Source: Gaiellasilicea sp046594445 (GTDB lineage: Bacteria > Actinomycetota > Thermoleophilia > Gaiellales > Gaiellaceae). Taken from it: DNA of 64,000 bases. The stretch is from NCBI GenBank assembly GCA_046594445.1, contig JBKJSM010000070.1:1-64000 (forward strand), written 5' to 3'. How positions within the stretch are numbered: position 1 is the first letter of the stretch; every line of letters starts with the position of its first letter. Under the pieces are notes generated by a model. It worked only from the letters and a program-made list of their open reading frames with translations. It was not told the DNA's origin and made no database searches. Position numbers and translations under genes: made by a program. Below, piece after piece: positions 25,243 through 35,922 of this stretch.

Positions 25243-25407
25243 CTACGCGGCGGCGCGGCGGACCGTGCGCTCGTCGAGCACCCGGTGGCAGTCGGAGCAG
25301 ACGCGCTGCTCGACCTCGTACGGGATCCCGGCGTGCTGGCGCAGCGCGTGCGCGATCACGGCTTTGTGCTCGTGCAGCTGGCGAACTCTGCCGATCCTCG
25401 ATGCCAT
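25243..25407 (-). CDS. Small CxxC protein, 54 residues
   Basis: Unrecognised. The ATG at 25407 has a good Shine-Dalgarno (GAGGAG, about 5 nt upstream); longer in-frame starts have none and read as out-of-frame sequence. The protein is basic, with RVCSDCHRVLDERT near the C-terminus and several His residues, a possible small zinc-binding protein. A TTGTTT-16-TAATCT promoter can be drawn upstream in an AT-richer stretch. The gap 25408-25521 otherwise holds the promoter of the next gene. Confidence 0.55.
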   Translation of the reverse strand: MASRIGRVRQLHEHKAVIAHALRQHAGIPYEVEQRVCSDCHRVLDERTVRRAAA

Positions 25408-25521
25408 CTCGCTCCTCAGATTACCGCTCGTTACGGATAAAACAAGCGCCAAAAGGGTGAACAATCTGTAAAAAATTGACCTCGGTACCGTTCCGGTCGA
25501 AGCGGCGCTACCGTGGTTTTC

Positions 25522-26289
25522 GTGCGTACTCTGCTCTTGATACTCCTCGCGTCGGCTGTCGCCGGTTGCGGCGGCGGTGACGACGCCGCACGTACCTCCG
25601 ACTCCGCAGCGCCGAAAAAGTCTGCGCCTGCGCGGGCGCCGGCGTGTGTCGACGACTCGATCCGACCGGTTGGCTCCGGGACGACGAGCTACGCGGCGGT
25701 TGTGCAGGGGCAGGCGGAGGCGTTCGTGGCTCCCGGCTCCCACCGGATCGCGACGTTCGGGGCCGAGAACGTGAACGGGGTCCCGACCGTGTTCGCCGTG
25801 CTCGCAAAGCGGGTTTCCGCCGGCTGCGCGCCGGAGTGGTACCGCGTCCAGCTACCGCTGAAGCCGAACGGGCTCACCGGCTGGGTGCGCGCCCGCGACG
25901 TGGAGCTCGCGCCGGTGACGACGCGGATCGAGGTCGATCTCTCCGATCGCCGCGTGACGCTCTTCGACCGCGGTCGCGCCGTCGTGACTGCGGAGGCTGC
26001 GATCGGCTCGCCGGAAACGCCGACGCCTACCGGCCGCTACTACGTCAACCAGAGGCTCGTCCCGGACGATCCCTCCGGCCCGTTCGGGCCTGGCGCGATC
26101 GGAATCTCGGCCTTCTCCGAGGTGCTCACGGGCTGGACGCAGGGCGGCCCGATCGCCATTCACGGGACGAACCGCCCCGACCTGATCGGGCGCGCCGTCT
26201 CGAACGGCTGCATCCGGATCCGGAACGATCTACTTCGGCGGATGTTCGACGGGGTGCTCGCGGGCACCCCGGTTACTGTTTCGGCCTGA
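25522..26289 (+). CDS. L,D-transpeptidase lipoprotein (YkuD domain)
   Basis: 255 residues from the GTG at 25522, 7 nt after TACCGT; an earlier GTG at 25513 would overlap that box. Lipoprotein signal with lipobox AVAGC, an SH3-like segment (WYRVQLPLKPNGLTGWVRA), then the YkuD domain: AIHGTNRP with His214 and SNGCIRI with catalytic Cys230. It makes 3-3 peptidoglycan cross-links or anchors proteins to the wall. Confidence 0.93.
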   Translation: MRTLLLILLASAVAGCGGGDDAARTSDSAAPKKSAPARAPACVDDSIRPVGSGTTSYAAVVQGQAEAFVAPGSHRIATFGAENVNGVPTVFAVLAKRVSAGCAPEWYRVQLPLKPNGLTGWVRARDVELAPVTTRIEVDLSDRRVTLFDRGRAVVTAEAAIGSPETPTPTGRYYVNQRLVPDDPSGPFGPGAIGISAFSEVLTGWTQGGPIAIHGTNRPDLIGRAVSNGCIRIRNDLLRRMFDGVLAGTPVTVSA

Positions 26290-26293
26290 GGGG

Positions 26294-26299
26294 TACGAT
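26294..26299 (+). promoter_or_regulatory. -10 box of leaderless small basic protein gene
   Basis: TACGAT, 6 nt before the ATG at 26306. Confidence 0.5.
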
Positions 26300-26305
26300 C
26301 GGCCA

Positions 26306-26608
26306 ATGGCCAAGACGAGAACATCCCAGAAGGACATCTTCTCCCGCGTCCAGGACCTCGGCGCCGAGGCGCTCAACCGTCTGCACGAGATCCCGGGTGG
26401 GCAGAAGCTGATGGAGATGGCGAACGACAGCCGCTCCCGCCTCGACGACGTTCAGAAGAAGCTGCGCGGGCTCGACGAGCTGGAGAAGCGGGTCGCGAAG
26501 CTCGAGAAGCAGCTCTCCTCGACGGCGAAGAAGCCGGCGGCACGCGCGTCCACCGCACGCAAGCCCGCCGCACGCAAGCCGGCCGCTCGCAAGAAGCCCT
26601 CGACCTAG
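26306..26608 (+). CDS. Small coiled-coil protein with Lys/Ala-rich tail
   Basis: 100 residues. A helical N-terminus (DIFSRVQDLGAEALNRLHEI), a heptad-rich coiled coil (LDDVQKKLRGLDELEKRVAK) and a repetitive tail built on KPAAR units, similar to actinobacterial histone-like tails. Nucleic-acid or wall binding is possible but not shown. The stop overlaps the convergent diacylglycerol-kinase-like gene by 4 nt. Confidence 0.75.
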   Translation: MAKTRTSQKDIFSRVQDLGAEALNRLHEIPGGQKLMEMANDSRSRLDDVQKKLRGLDELEKRVAKLEKQLSSTAKKPAARASTARKPAARKPAARKKPST

Positions 26609-27516
26609 GTCGAGGGCACCCGGACGCGCAGCGCGCCGGACACGATCTCGAAGCGCGCCGGCGTCGTGCCGGGCTGCTCGCCGTCGAGCTGAAGCGGCAG
26701 CGGCTCCGCGGCCTCGACGGTGACCGACGCTCCGCGTAAGAGCTCCGCCTTCGGGTGGGGGAGGTGCGAGCCGCGATAGGTCTTCGGCAATGTCAGCAGC
26801 AGGTCGCGCTTGGTCAGGTCGCCGAGCATGAGCACGTCGAAGAGACCGTCGTCGGGCTCTGCCTCGGGGCAGATGATCATCCCGCCGCCGAAGCAGCGGC
26901 CGTTCGCGACGATCACCTCGTGCATGCTCGACTCGCGTAGCTCGCCGTCCACGGTCACGCGCACCTGCGAGGCCTGCCAGCGCGAGAACACGGCGAACGT
27001 GGCCCAGAGGTAGGAGACCTTGCCGCCGAGCACCTTCGTCGTGTCGTTCGCCCGCTGCGCGATCGCGCCGCCCATGCCAACGCTCGCCACGTTCGCGAAG
27101 TACGAGGAGGCGTCGCCGCCGTCCCAGGCGCGGTAGGAGACCCGGCCGAGATCGATCGCGCGGGTCTGGCCGGTCAGGGCGACCTCGATCGCTCCGTCGA
27201 GCTTGTGCGGGATGCCGTAGGTGCGGACGAAGTCCCAGCCCGTGCCGCGCGGGATCACCGCGATTTCGACGTCGTCGCGGCCGGCGATCCCGTTCGCGAC
27301 CTCGTTCACCGAGCCGTCGCCGCCGACGACGACGAGCAGCGTCGCGCCGTCGTCCGCAGCCGCGCCCGCCAGCTCGCCGAGCTGTCCGGGCCGCTCGGAG
27401 AAGATCGTGTCGCCGTTGAGGCCGCGCGTCGCTGCCCGGTGCGCGATCTCGGGCCAACGCTTGCCCGTCGAGCCGTTCGCCGACGCCGGGTTGACGAGGA
27501 AGACGGTCTTGCTAAT
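26605..27516 (-). CDS. Diacylglycerol/sphingosine kinase-like protein, probable ATT start
   Basis: 303 residues if started at ATT (27516-27514), giving SKTVFLVNPASANGSTGKRW at the N-terminus, exactly where this family begins. Nucleotide-binding GGDGSVNEVANG and VIPRGTGWDF follow, then the C-terminal beta-sandwich. The family phosphorylates diacylglycerol or related lipids. The first canonical start in frame is a GTG at 27309, inside the GGDGS motif, which would delete the active site. The ATT overlaps the TAG of the upstream deoD (ATTAG), so translation is probably coupled. Confidence 0.85.
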   Translation of the reverse strand: MSKTVFLVNPASANGSTGKRWPEIAHRAATRGLNGDTIFSERPGQLGELAGAAADDGATLLVVVGGDGSVNEVANGIAGRDDVEIAVIPRGTGWDFVRTYGIPHKLDGAIEVALTGQTRAIDLGRVSYRAWDGGDASSYFANVASVGMGGAIAQRANDTTKVLGGKVSYLWATFAVFSRWQASQVRVTVDGELRESSMHEVIVANGRCFGGGMIICPEAEPDDGLFDVLMLGDLTKRDLLLTLPKTYRGSHLPHPKAELLRGASVTVEAAEPLPLQLDGEQPGTTPARFEIVSGALRVRVPST

Positions 27517-28219
27517 GAGTGGCCGTCGCGAGCGCGACGCGCGTCATCCGGTCTACGGCGGCCTTCATCTCGTCGTCCGAGATCCGCGTGAACTCGCCCT
27601 CGACGACGATGTCGCTGACGACCAGCAGGCATCCCGACTGGACGCCGCGGAGCGCGCCGACGGTGAAGAGCGCTGCTGCTTCCATCTCGACGGCGAGGAC
27701 GCCGCGCTTCGACCAGCGCTCGTACTGCCCCTCGTCCGGGTTGTAGAAGAGGTCGCTCGAGACGATCGGGCCGACGTGCATCTCCTGGCCCATCTCCTTC
27801 GCCACGTGCACCGCGCCGTGGATCAGCTCCCAGCTGGCGGTCGGGCAGTGCGGCTCGTTCGCGACCAGGTGCATCGCGGTCGAGTCCGCGGGGACGGCGG
27901 AGAGGGCGACGATCATGTCGCCGAGCTTGTGGTGCGGCTGGAGCCCGCCGCAGGTGCCGACGCGCAGGAGCTTCTTGACGCCGAGCTGGACGAGCTCCTC
28001 GAAGACGATCGTCGCGCCCGGGCAGCCCATGCCGGTGCCCTGCACCGAGACCGGCTTGCCCTCCCACGAGCCCGTGTAGCCGAGCAGGCCGCGCTCGGAG
28101 TTGCGCTGGACGACATCGTCGAGGTACGTCTCGGCGATGTACTTCGCCCGCAGCGGGTCTCCGGGGAGGAGGCACGCGTCCGCGTACTCGCCCGGCTCTG
28201 CTCTCACGTGGATCGGCAT
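27512..28219 (-). CDS. deoD: Purine nucleoside phosphorylase, DeoD type
   Basis: 235 residues from the ATG at 28219. Family-defining regions: LLPGDPLRAKYIAET, QGTGMGCPGATI, LRVGTCGGLQ, AVEMEAAALFTVGA and VVSDIVVEGE with the catalytic Asp. It cleaves purine nucleosides with phosphate in salvage. TAGGGT lies 7 nt upstream, so it is probably leaderless. It is followed by the diacylglycerol-kinase-like gene and is divergent from the GNAT gene. Confidence 0.93.
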   Translation of the reverse strand: MPIHVRAEPGEYADACLLPGDPLRAKYIAETYLDDVVQRNSERGLLGYTGSWEGKPVSVQGTGMGCPGATIVFEELVQLGVKKLLRVGTCGGLQPHHKLGDMIVALSAVPADSTAMHLVANEPHCPTASWELIHGAVHVAKEMGQEMHVGPIVSSDLFYNPDEGQYERWSKRGVLAVEMEAAALFTVGALRGVQSGCLLVVSDIVVEGEFTRISDDEMKAAVDRMTRVALATATH

Positions 28220-28250
28220 CCGGGCAACCCTATCGGGCAGGATCACAGCC

Positions 28251-29030
28251 GTGGCGCACATGCCTGAGCCCCCCCTCGAGCAGATCCTCCGCTACTGCGC
28301 GGAGGACCCGATCGAGCGCGTGTTTCTGGAGGATGCGGCCCGCCGCGGGATCGGCCGCTTCGCCGGCGTCGAGGAGGACGGTCGTCTCGTTGCGCTCTGC
28401 CACATGGGCGCGAACGTCGTTCCCTCCGGCAGCGGCTGCGGTGCGTTCGCGGACGCCGCGATCCGCGCGCGGGCGCGGATGCTGATCGGCGAGGAGGCTG
28501 CCGTGACCGACCTCTGGGACGCGGTGAAGCGAAAGCTGCCGGCCCCGCGCGAGGACCGGCCGCGCCAGCCGGTCTACTCGATCTCCGATGCCCCGGAGCC
28601 CGGCGACACGGGCCTCCGGCCTGCCGAGGTCGGCGACCTCGACCTGCTCGTTCCCGCCTGTGCGCGCGCACACGAGGTGGAGCTCGGGATCGACCCGCTC
28701 GACCGCGACCCCGAGGGCTTCCGCTGGCGCACGCGCGCGCAGATCGAGCAGGGGCGCTCCTGGCTCTGGGCCGACGACGGCGTCGTCCTCTTCAAGGCGG
28801 AGGCCTCTGCGTGGACGCCCGAGGCGGTGCAGCTGCAGCAGGTGTGGACCGACCCCGAGGCGCGCGGCGCCGGCCACGCGGAGCGTGGTCTACGCGACCT
28901 GATCCGGCTCCTGCTCGAGCGCGTACCGCGCGTCTGCCTGTTCGTCCGGGCCGACAACGGCGTCGCGATCCGGCTCTACGACAAGGTCGGGATGGAGCAC
29001 GTGCTCGACTACCGCTCGGTTCTGCTGTGA
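28251..29030 (+). CDS. GNAT-family N-acetyltransferase with DUF4081-like N-terminus
   Basis: 259 residues from the GTG at 28251; an ATG at 28260 is also possible. The N-terminal half (VFLEDAARRGIGRFAGVEED) resembles DUF4081. The C-terminal GNAT domain has the acetyl-CoA loop region VWTDPEARGAGHAERGLRDL and RADNGVAIRLYDKVGM. Acceptor unknown. The stop overlaps the next gene (GTGA). Confidence 0.87.
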   Translation: MAHMPEPPLEQILRYCAEDPIERVFLEDAARRGIGRFAGVEEDGRLVALCHMGANVVPSGSGCGAFADAAIRARARMLIGEEAAVTDLWDAVKRKLPAPREDRPRQPVYSISDAPEPGDTGLRPAEVGDLDLLVPACARAHEVELGIDPLDRDPEGFRWRTRAQIEQGRSWLWADDGVVLFKAEASAWTPEAVQLQQVWTDPEARGAGHAERGLRDLIRLLLERVPRVCLFVRADNGVAIRLYDKVGMEHVLDYRSVLL

Positions 29031-29611
29031 GGGAGCTCGTCCTCGCTCGGCACGCCGAGTCCGAGTGGAACGTCCTCGAACGGCTGAACGGCGATCCCTC
29101 AGTCCGGGTCAGGCTGACCGAGGCCGGGCGCGCGCATGCGCGGGCGCTCGGCGAGGCAGCGGGTCCCGTCGACCTCGTGGCTCACAGCCAGCTCGGGCGG
29201 ACACGCGAGACGGCGAAGCTGGCCTGGCCCGGCTTGCCCCTGCTCGAACTGCCGGAGCTGAACGAGTTCTCCTTCGGGCGCTTCGAGGGGACGCTCTGGG
29301 CCGAAGGCTTCGACCACTGGGTTCTCACGTCGACCCCCGTAGACGACGTTCCCGGAGGTGGGGAGAGCCGCCTAACCGGAGTGAAGCGGTTCGTTCGCGG
29401 CTACCGGATCCTGCTCGACCGCCCGGAAGACCGCATCGCGGTCGTCACCCACGGAGCGCCCGTGCGCTACGTCCTGCTCGCGCTCGAGGGCAAGCCGCCC
29501 GCTGCCGTGTTGGAGGGAGTCGATCGCGCGAAGCCCTTCACGATCTCCGCGGAACGGCTCACCCAGGCCGTCGAGGTGCTCGAAACGTGGGCTGCGGCGC
29601 CCGCCTGGTGA
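29027..29611 (+). CDS. Histidine phosphatase family protein
   Basis: 194 residues from the GTG at 29027. Phosphoglycerate-mutase-like fold: phospho-acceptor motif ARHAESEWN, middle region AHSQLGRTRETA, and the second catalytic His in VVTHGAPVRY. Substrate not predictable. It sits between the GNAT gene and tilS with 4-nt overlaps on both sides. Confidence 0.88.
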   Translation: MRELVLARHAESEWNVLERLNGDPSVRVRLTEAGRAHARALGEAAGPVDLVAHSQLGRTRETAKLAWPGLPLLELPELNEFSFGRFEGTLWAEGFDHWVLTSTPVDDVPGGGESRLTGVKRFVRGYRILLDRPEDRIAVVTHGAPVRYVLLALEGKPPAAVLEGVDRAKPFTISAERLTQAVEVLETWAAAPAW

Positions 29612-30582
29612 GGCACACTGAAGTGGTGCTCGACCGCCTCGAAGCCTTTATCCGGGAGCGTGGCTTGATCGGGCCGGGCGGCGAGGTCACCTGCCTTGTC
29701 TCCGGCGGCGCCGACTCGGCCTGTCTCTGGCACGCGCTCGGCGAGCTCGGCTACCGCGTCTCGGCGCTGCACGTGGCGCACGGCCTGCGCGGCGCCGAGT
29801 CGGAGGAGGACGCCCAGTTCTGCCGACAGGCGTTCGACGCCGAGGTCGTCGAGGCGCTTGGCGCAACCGAAGCGGAGCTGCGCGACCTGCGCTACTCGTT
29901 CGCCACCGACCGGCTGCGCGCGACCGGGCACACGGCGTCCGACCAGGTCGAGTCGGTGCTGCTCGGTCTCGTCGCCTCGGGCAGCCCGCAGCGGATCAAG
30001 GCGAAGCGCGAGGACGGCGTCGTCCGGCCCCTGCTCGGCGTCTGGCGCGAGGAGACGCGGGCCTGGTGCGACGAGCGGGGCCTGCCCTACCGCGAGGACT
30101 CCTCGAATCCGGAGACGAAGCGCGGCCTCATCCGCGCCGAGATCCTGCCGCTCCTCGAGCGGCTCGATCCGCGCGCCCGCACGTCGCTGCTCGCGCTCGC
30201 CGACGAGCGCCCGCGGCTTCCCCGGGCGCTCGAGCGCACGCTTGCCGAGTTGCTCGCCGACCGCGCGGGCACGAAGTCGGCTGACCTCGGCGGCGGCGTC
30301 CGCGCAGTCCGCGAGTACGGGTCGCTGCGGCTCGAGGGTGCGGTGCAGTGGGGGCCGTGGACGATCGAGTCCGACGTGGGCGGCCTCGAGGTCCGCGGCC
30401 GGCGTCCGGGGGATCGCCTCGCAGGCCGCTCGAAGAAAGTGCAGGATCTCCTCGTGGACGCGAAGGTGCCGAAGACGGAGCGCGACGGCTGGCCGCTCGT
30501 CGTCAGCGGCGAGGAAGTTGTCGCGATTCCAGGTGTGGCCGAGGCCCCCGGCTGGGAAGGAGCGGTGACGTGGAGACGGTGA
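29608..30582 (+). CDS. tilS: tRNA(Ile)-lysidine synthase
   Basis: 324 residues from the GTG at 29608; GTGs at 29623 and 29626 are alternatives. The PP-loop SGGADS (residues 32-37) binds ATP, followed by LHVAHGLRG, TGHTASDQVES, REDSSN and RAEILPLLERL. It attaches lysine to C34 of tRNA-Ile(CAU) so that AUA is read. It is followed by hpt (13-nt overlap) and ftsH, the same order as in Bacillus. Confidence 0.93.
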   Translation: MRHTEVVLDRLEAFIRERGLIGPGGEVTCLVSGGADSACLWHALGELGYRVSALHVAHGLRGAESEEDAQFCRQAFDAEVVEALGATEAELRDLRYSFATDRLRATGHTASDQVESVLLGLVASGSPQRIKAKREDGVVRPLLGVWREETRAWCDERGLPYREDSSNPETKRGLIRAEILPLLERLDPRARTSLLALADERPRLPRALERTLAELLADRAGTKSADLGGGVRAVREYGSLRLEGAVQWGPWTIESDVGGLEVRGRRPGDRLAGRSKKVQDLLVDAKVPKTERDGWPLVVSGEEVVAIPGVAEAPGWEGAVTWRR

Positions 30583-31121
30583 AGGACGCCGTAGGAGAGA
30601 TCCTGATCGAGGAGGAGCCGCTGCAGGCGCGGATCGCCGAGCTTGGAGTCGAGATCTCGCAGGCCTACGAGGGGCGCGACCTCCTGCTCGTGGGCGTGCT
30701 CAAGGGCGCCGTCTTCTTCATGGCCGACTTGATGCGCGAGCTGACGATTCCCTGCGAGATCGACTTCATGGCGATCTCGAGCTACGGCGCGGCCACCGAC
30801 TCCTCCGGTGTCGTCCGCATCCTGAAGGACCTCGACGCGAACATCGCCGGCCGTGACGTCCTCGTCGTCGAGGACATCATCGACTCCGGATTGACGCTGT
30901 CCTACCTGATGCGGAGCCTGAAAGCGCGCAAGCCTGCCTCGCTCGAGATCTGCGCCCTGCTGACCAAGCCCGACCGGCGCGAGATCGAGGTCCCGGTCAA
31001 GTTCGTGGGCTTCGAGATCCCGAACAAGTTCGTGATCGGCTACGGGCTCGACTTCGCCGAGCGCTACCGCAACCTTCCCTACGTCGCGGTGCTCCACCCG
31101 GACCTGATTCCGCCGCATTAA
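30570..31121 (+). CDS. hpt: Hypoxanthine phosphoribosyltransferase
   Basis: 183 residues. GTG at 30570 with a strong Shine-Dalgarno (GGAAGGAG at 30556-30563). PRPP-binding motif VLVVEDIIDSGLTL, substrate-side GVLKGAVFFMADLMREL and flexible-loop ISSYGAATDSSG. It converts hypoxanthine or guanine plus PRPP to IMP or GMP. Its start lies inside the last codons of tilS. Confidence 0.95.
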   Translation: METVKDAVGEILIEEEPLQARIAELGVEISQAYEGRDLLLVGVLKGAVFFMADLMRELTIPCEIDFMAISSYGAATDSSGVVRILKDLDANIAGRDVLVVEDIIDSGLTLSYLMRSLKARKPASLEICALLTKPDRREIEVPVKFVGFEIPNKFVIGYGLDFAERYRNLPYVAVLHPDLIPPH

Positions 31122-31157
31122 CAGGGTATTACGGCTCCGTATCCAATCTGTGAGGCG

Positions 31158-31189
31158 GAGGGTTTGCAGCAACAAGGCTGCTACCCTCC
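31158..31189 (+). terminator. Strong hairpin immediately upstream of ftsH
   Basis: GGAGGGT (31158-31164) pairs with ACCCTCC (31183-31189), and GCAGC/GCTGC pair inside around AACAAG. TTTG follows. It lies 9 nt before the ftsH GTG, so it may end tilS-hpt transcription or restrict ftsH expression. The rest of the gap 31122-31198 holds no gene. Confidence 0.5.
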
Positions 31190-31198
31190 TTTGACCCT

Positions 31199-33141
<1,943 letters not shown>

Positions 33142-33145
<4 letters not shown>

Positions 33146-33687
33146 CTCTTCGGCTGAGACCGCGCCGCGAGCGCGAGCAGGAGCAGCGCGACGACCGCGG
33201 CCGTTGCGCCGAGCAAATCGACCGCCGGGCCAGCGGCCTGGACGGCCTCGACGATCGCGAGCAGCACGACGCCGAACGTCGTCACGCCCACCAACAGCCC
33301 CGCGAGCAGAGCGAGGCGGCGCGGGTACGCCCCAGGCTCGTCGGTGACGTCGCTGCGCAGCTCGAGCGACCAGTAGCTCAGCTCGGCGACGGCGAGCATC
33401 GCACCGGCTACGAGCGGGGCGCGGCTGTCGAGCCCCGCTCCCTCGACCCCGAGGAGCGCGACGTACTCGGCTCCGAGCAGCACGACCGCGGCGGGAACCG
33501 CCAGGGCGATACGCGTCGCCAGGCCCGCTGCCAAGAGCAGTGCGGCCAAAACGCACGCAGTCGCGTTCCCCTGCACGAGCAGGGGCTCCTCGGCCGCGAT
33601 CGCGAGCCAGGCACCGAGTCCGGCAGCGGTCAGAACCGCACCGACCGCCGCTCCTAGACGTGTGCGAGCCGCGCGTGACGACGGAAT
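33142..33687 (-). CDS. Polytopic membrane protein of unknown function, start codon unresolved
   Basis: About 170-180 residues with five hydrophobic segments (GAAVGAVLTAAGLGAWLAI, VLAALLLAAGLATRIALAV, LVAGAMLAVAELSYW, LALLAGLLVGVTTFGVVLL, LLGATAAVVALLLLALAA). The frame is open far upstream into the DUF58 gene, but no ATG, GTG or TTG lies near the start of the protein-like part. An ATT (33687) or the CTA overlapping the DUF58 TAG are the nearest candidates. It is last in the DUF4129-MoxR-DUF58 operon; its stop overlaps that of ftsH. Confidence 0.6.
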
Positions 33688-34940
33688 GCTCTCACCCCCT
33701 CGAGTGACGCATCGACCGGAATGTCGTCGCTCCAGGTCGCGACCGCCACGCCGATGCGCTCGTACCGTGCGCGCAGCTCGTCGCGCCGCAGCAGCCAGAG
33801 GCGGTGCGCGAGCCGGTCTGCCTCGGTCGGGCCGGGCGTCGTAAAGCCGACGGGGGAGACCTCGAGGATCGCGAGGTCGTACCGGCGCGAGCGCAGGTCG
33901 GCGAGCGCCTCGACGGCGCGGCGGTCCAGCAGCGGCGTCACGGCGAGGATCAGCGCCTGCGGCGGCAGCATCCGCGCGGGAATGATCGACGCGTCCTTCC
34001 AGGCGTAGCTGAAGACGATCTCGGACTCGAGCAGCGCGTCGACGATCCGGTAGCGCTGCGCCTCGCCCATTCCCGGCACGAGCCACTGCAGGCTGCCGCC
34101 GAAGGAGACCAGCCCGACGCGGTCGCGGCGCTCCAGGTACCGCGTTGCGAGCGTGGCCGTGACGCGCACGGCGAGGTCGAGCGTCGAGCGCGTGCCGGTT
34201 CGCGCGTCGGCGAACGTGTCGAGGAAGAGGATCACGTCCGCGTTCCGCTCGGGGTGGCGGTCGTTCACGACGAGCGCGCCACCTGCTCCCAGCGTACGGG
34301 CGCTCGCGCGCCAGTTGATCGAGCGGACGCGATCCCCCGGCGCGAACTCCCTCAGATCCGCGAACTCGAGGCCTTCGCCCTTTTGGCGCGCGACCTCGTT
34401 CCCAGCGAAGGGCTGTGCCGAAACCGGTTGCACGATCCGGCGCAGCGTCTCCGGCAGCGGGTACACCCGCAATCGCGTTCGCAGGTCGACATGCGACTCC
34501 CAGACGACGAGGCCGAGGCGGTCACGGCCCCGAAGGCGCACGTCTCCGAGCTCGTAGTTCCCCCAGCGCGCACAGCGGAGCTTCAGCTCGAGCTCCCTTT
34601 CGTCGTTCGAGGCAAGGCGGATCGAGACGACGTTGGACCCTTCTGCGACCTCCAATCCGTCCGGCACGATCACCAGCAGCTCGAGCCGCTCCACCGGCGC
34701 GAGCGAAGCGACCGTCACGCGAACGACGATCTCCTCCTGCTCGAGCACTCGTTCCCGGTCCGTGCTCATCCAGACCCGCACCTCGGGCAGGCGCGTCAGC
34801 CGTAGGCCGACTGCGAGCGGGATCGCGAAGGGCGCCGCCAGCACGGCGAGCTCGGGCCGGCGAAGCGCGAGGGCCGCGAGCAGGAAGAGCGCCGTCAGCG
34901 CCGAGTACGCAGCCACGCGCGGCGACGCCGCGCCGGTCAT
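33654..34940 (-). CDS. DUF58 domain protein
   Basis: 428 residues. Two N-terminal membrane helices, a beta-sandwich region, then the DUF58 signature EGLEFADLREFAPGDRVRSI followed by INWRASART and a vWA-like region (DVILFLDTFADA). DUF58 proteins are encoded with MoxR ATPases and are thought to be clients or adaptors in the assembly of membrane or extracellular complexes. Confidence 0.9.
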   Translation of the reverse strand: MTGAASPRVAAYSALTALFLLAALALRRPELAVLAAPFAIPLAVGLRLTRLPEVRVWMSTDRERVLEQEEIVVRVTVASLAPVERLELLVIVPDGLEVAEGSNVVSIRLASNDERELELKLRCARWGNYELGDVRLRGRDRLGLVVWESHVDLRTRLRVYPLPETLRRIVQPVSAQPFAGNEVARQKGEGLEFADLREFAPGDRVRSINWRASARTLGAGGALVVNDRHPERNADVILFLDTFADARTGTRSTLDLAVRVTATLATRYLERRDRVGLVSFGGSLQWLVPGMGEAQRYRIVDALLESEIVFSYAWKDASIIPARMLPPQALILAVTPLLDRRAVEALADLRSRRYDLAILEVSPVGFTTPGPTEADRLAHRLWLLRRDELRARYERIGVAVATWSDDIPVDASLEGVRAFRRHARLAHV

Positions 34941-34950
34941 TCAGCCCCGG

Positions 34951-35922
34951 TCATTCGGAGTTGGGGGCAGGCTCGTCCGCAGCCGGCGTCGGTACGCGTT
35001 CGAGCAGCTCGCGGACGACGTCCTCGGCCGACACCCGCTGCACCCAAAGCTCGGGCTTCAGCATCAGCCGGTGTGCGAGCGCGGGGACGGCGACCGACTT
35101 GACGTCGTCCGGCGTGACGAAGTCCCTCCCGGCGAGCGCCGCCTTGCACCGCGAGAGCTTGAGCAGCGCCAGGCTTCCTCGGGGGCTCGCTCCGACCGCC
35201 GTCGACCCGCTCGTCCGTGTCGCACCTACGAGGTCGACGATGTAACCGCCGACCGCCTCCCCGACGTGCACGTCCTCGATCGCCGCCTGCAGCTCGAGGA
35301 GCCCGGCGGCGTCTGTCACGCGGTTCAGCTCGACCTCGTCCTCGCGCCGCTCCAGCCGGCGGACCAGCACCTCCCACTCGTCTGCCGGGCTCGGGTAGCC
35401 GAACGAGACCCGGAGGAGGAAGCGGTCGAGCTGCGCTTCCGGCAGCGGGTACGTGCCCTCGTACTCGATCGGGTTCTGCGTGGCGAGGACGAGAAACGGC
35501 CGCGCGAGCGGATGGGTGACTCCCTCGATCGTCACCTGCCGCTCCTGCATCGCCTCAAGCAGCGCCGCCTGTGTCTTCGGCGGCGCGCGGTTGATCTCGT
35601 CGGCGAGGAGGAGGTTCGCGAAGATCGGGCCCGGCCTGAACTCGAAGTCTGCATCGCGCTGGTTCCAGATCGAGGAGCCGGTGACGTCCGAGGGCATCAG
35701 GTCGGGCGTGAACTGGATCCGGTTGAAGCCGATGCTCGTCACCTGGGCGAATGAGCGGGCGGTCAGCGTCTTCGCGAGGCCGGGATAGTCCTCGAGCAGC
35801 ACGTGCCCGTCGGCCAGAAGGCCCATCAATACGAGCTCGAGCGCCTCCCGCTTGCCGACGACGGCGCGTTCGACCTCGTCAAGGATCCGCCCCGCCTCGG
35901 CCTGGACGGACGCGAGTTGCAC
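34951..35922 (-). CDS. MoxR-family AAA+ ATPase
   Basis: 323 residues from the GTG at 35922 (TAGTG overlap with the upstream gene). AAA_3 signature: GHVLLEDYPGLAKT (Walker A variant), FQ/IQFTPDLMPSDVTGS, LLADEINRAPPKTQAALLEA (Walker B), FLVLATQNPIEYEGTYPLPE and LDRFLLRVSFGYP. Chaperone-like ATPase acting with DUF58 and vWA-type partners encoded on either side. Confidence 0.94.
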   Translation of the reverse strand: MQLASVQAEAGRILDEVERAVVGKREALELVLMGLLADGHVLLEDYPGLAKTLTARSFAQVTSIGFNRIQFTPDLMPSDVTGSSIWNQRDADFEFRPGPIFANLLLADEINRAPPKTQAALLEAMQERQVTIEGVTHPLARPFLVLATQNPIEYEGTYPLPEAQLDRFLLRVSFGYPSPADEWEVLVRRLERREDEVELNRVTDAAGLLELQAAIEDVHVGEAVGGYIVDLVGATRTSGSTAVGASPRGSLALLKLSRCKAALAGRDFVTPDDVKSVAVPALAHRLMLKPELWVQRVSAEDVVRELLERVPTPAADEPAPNSE

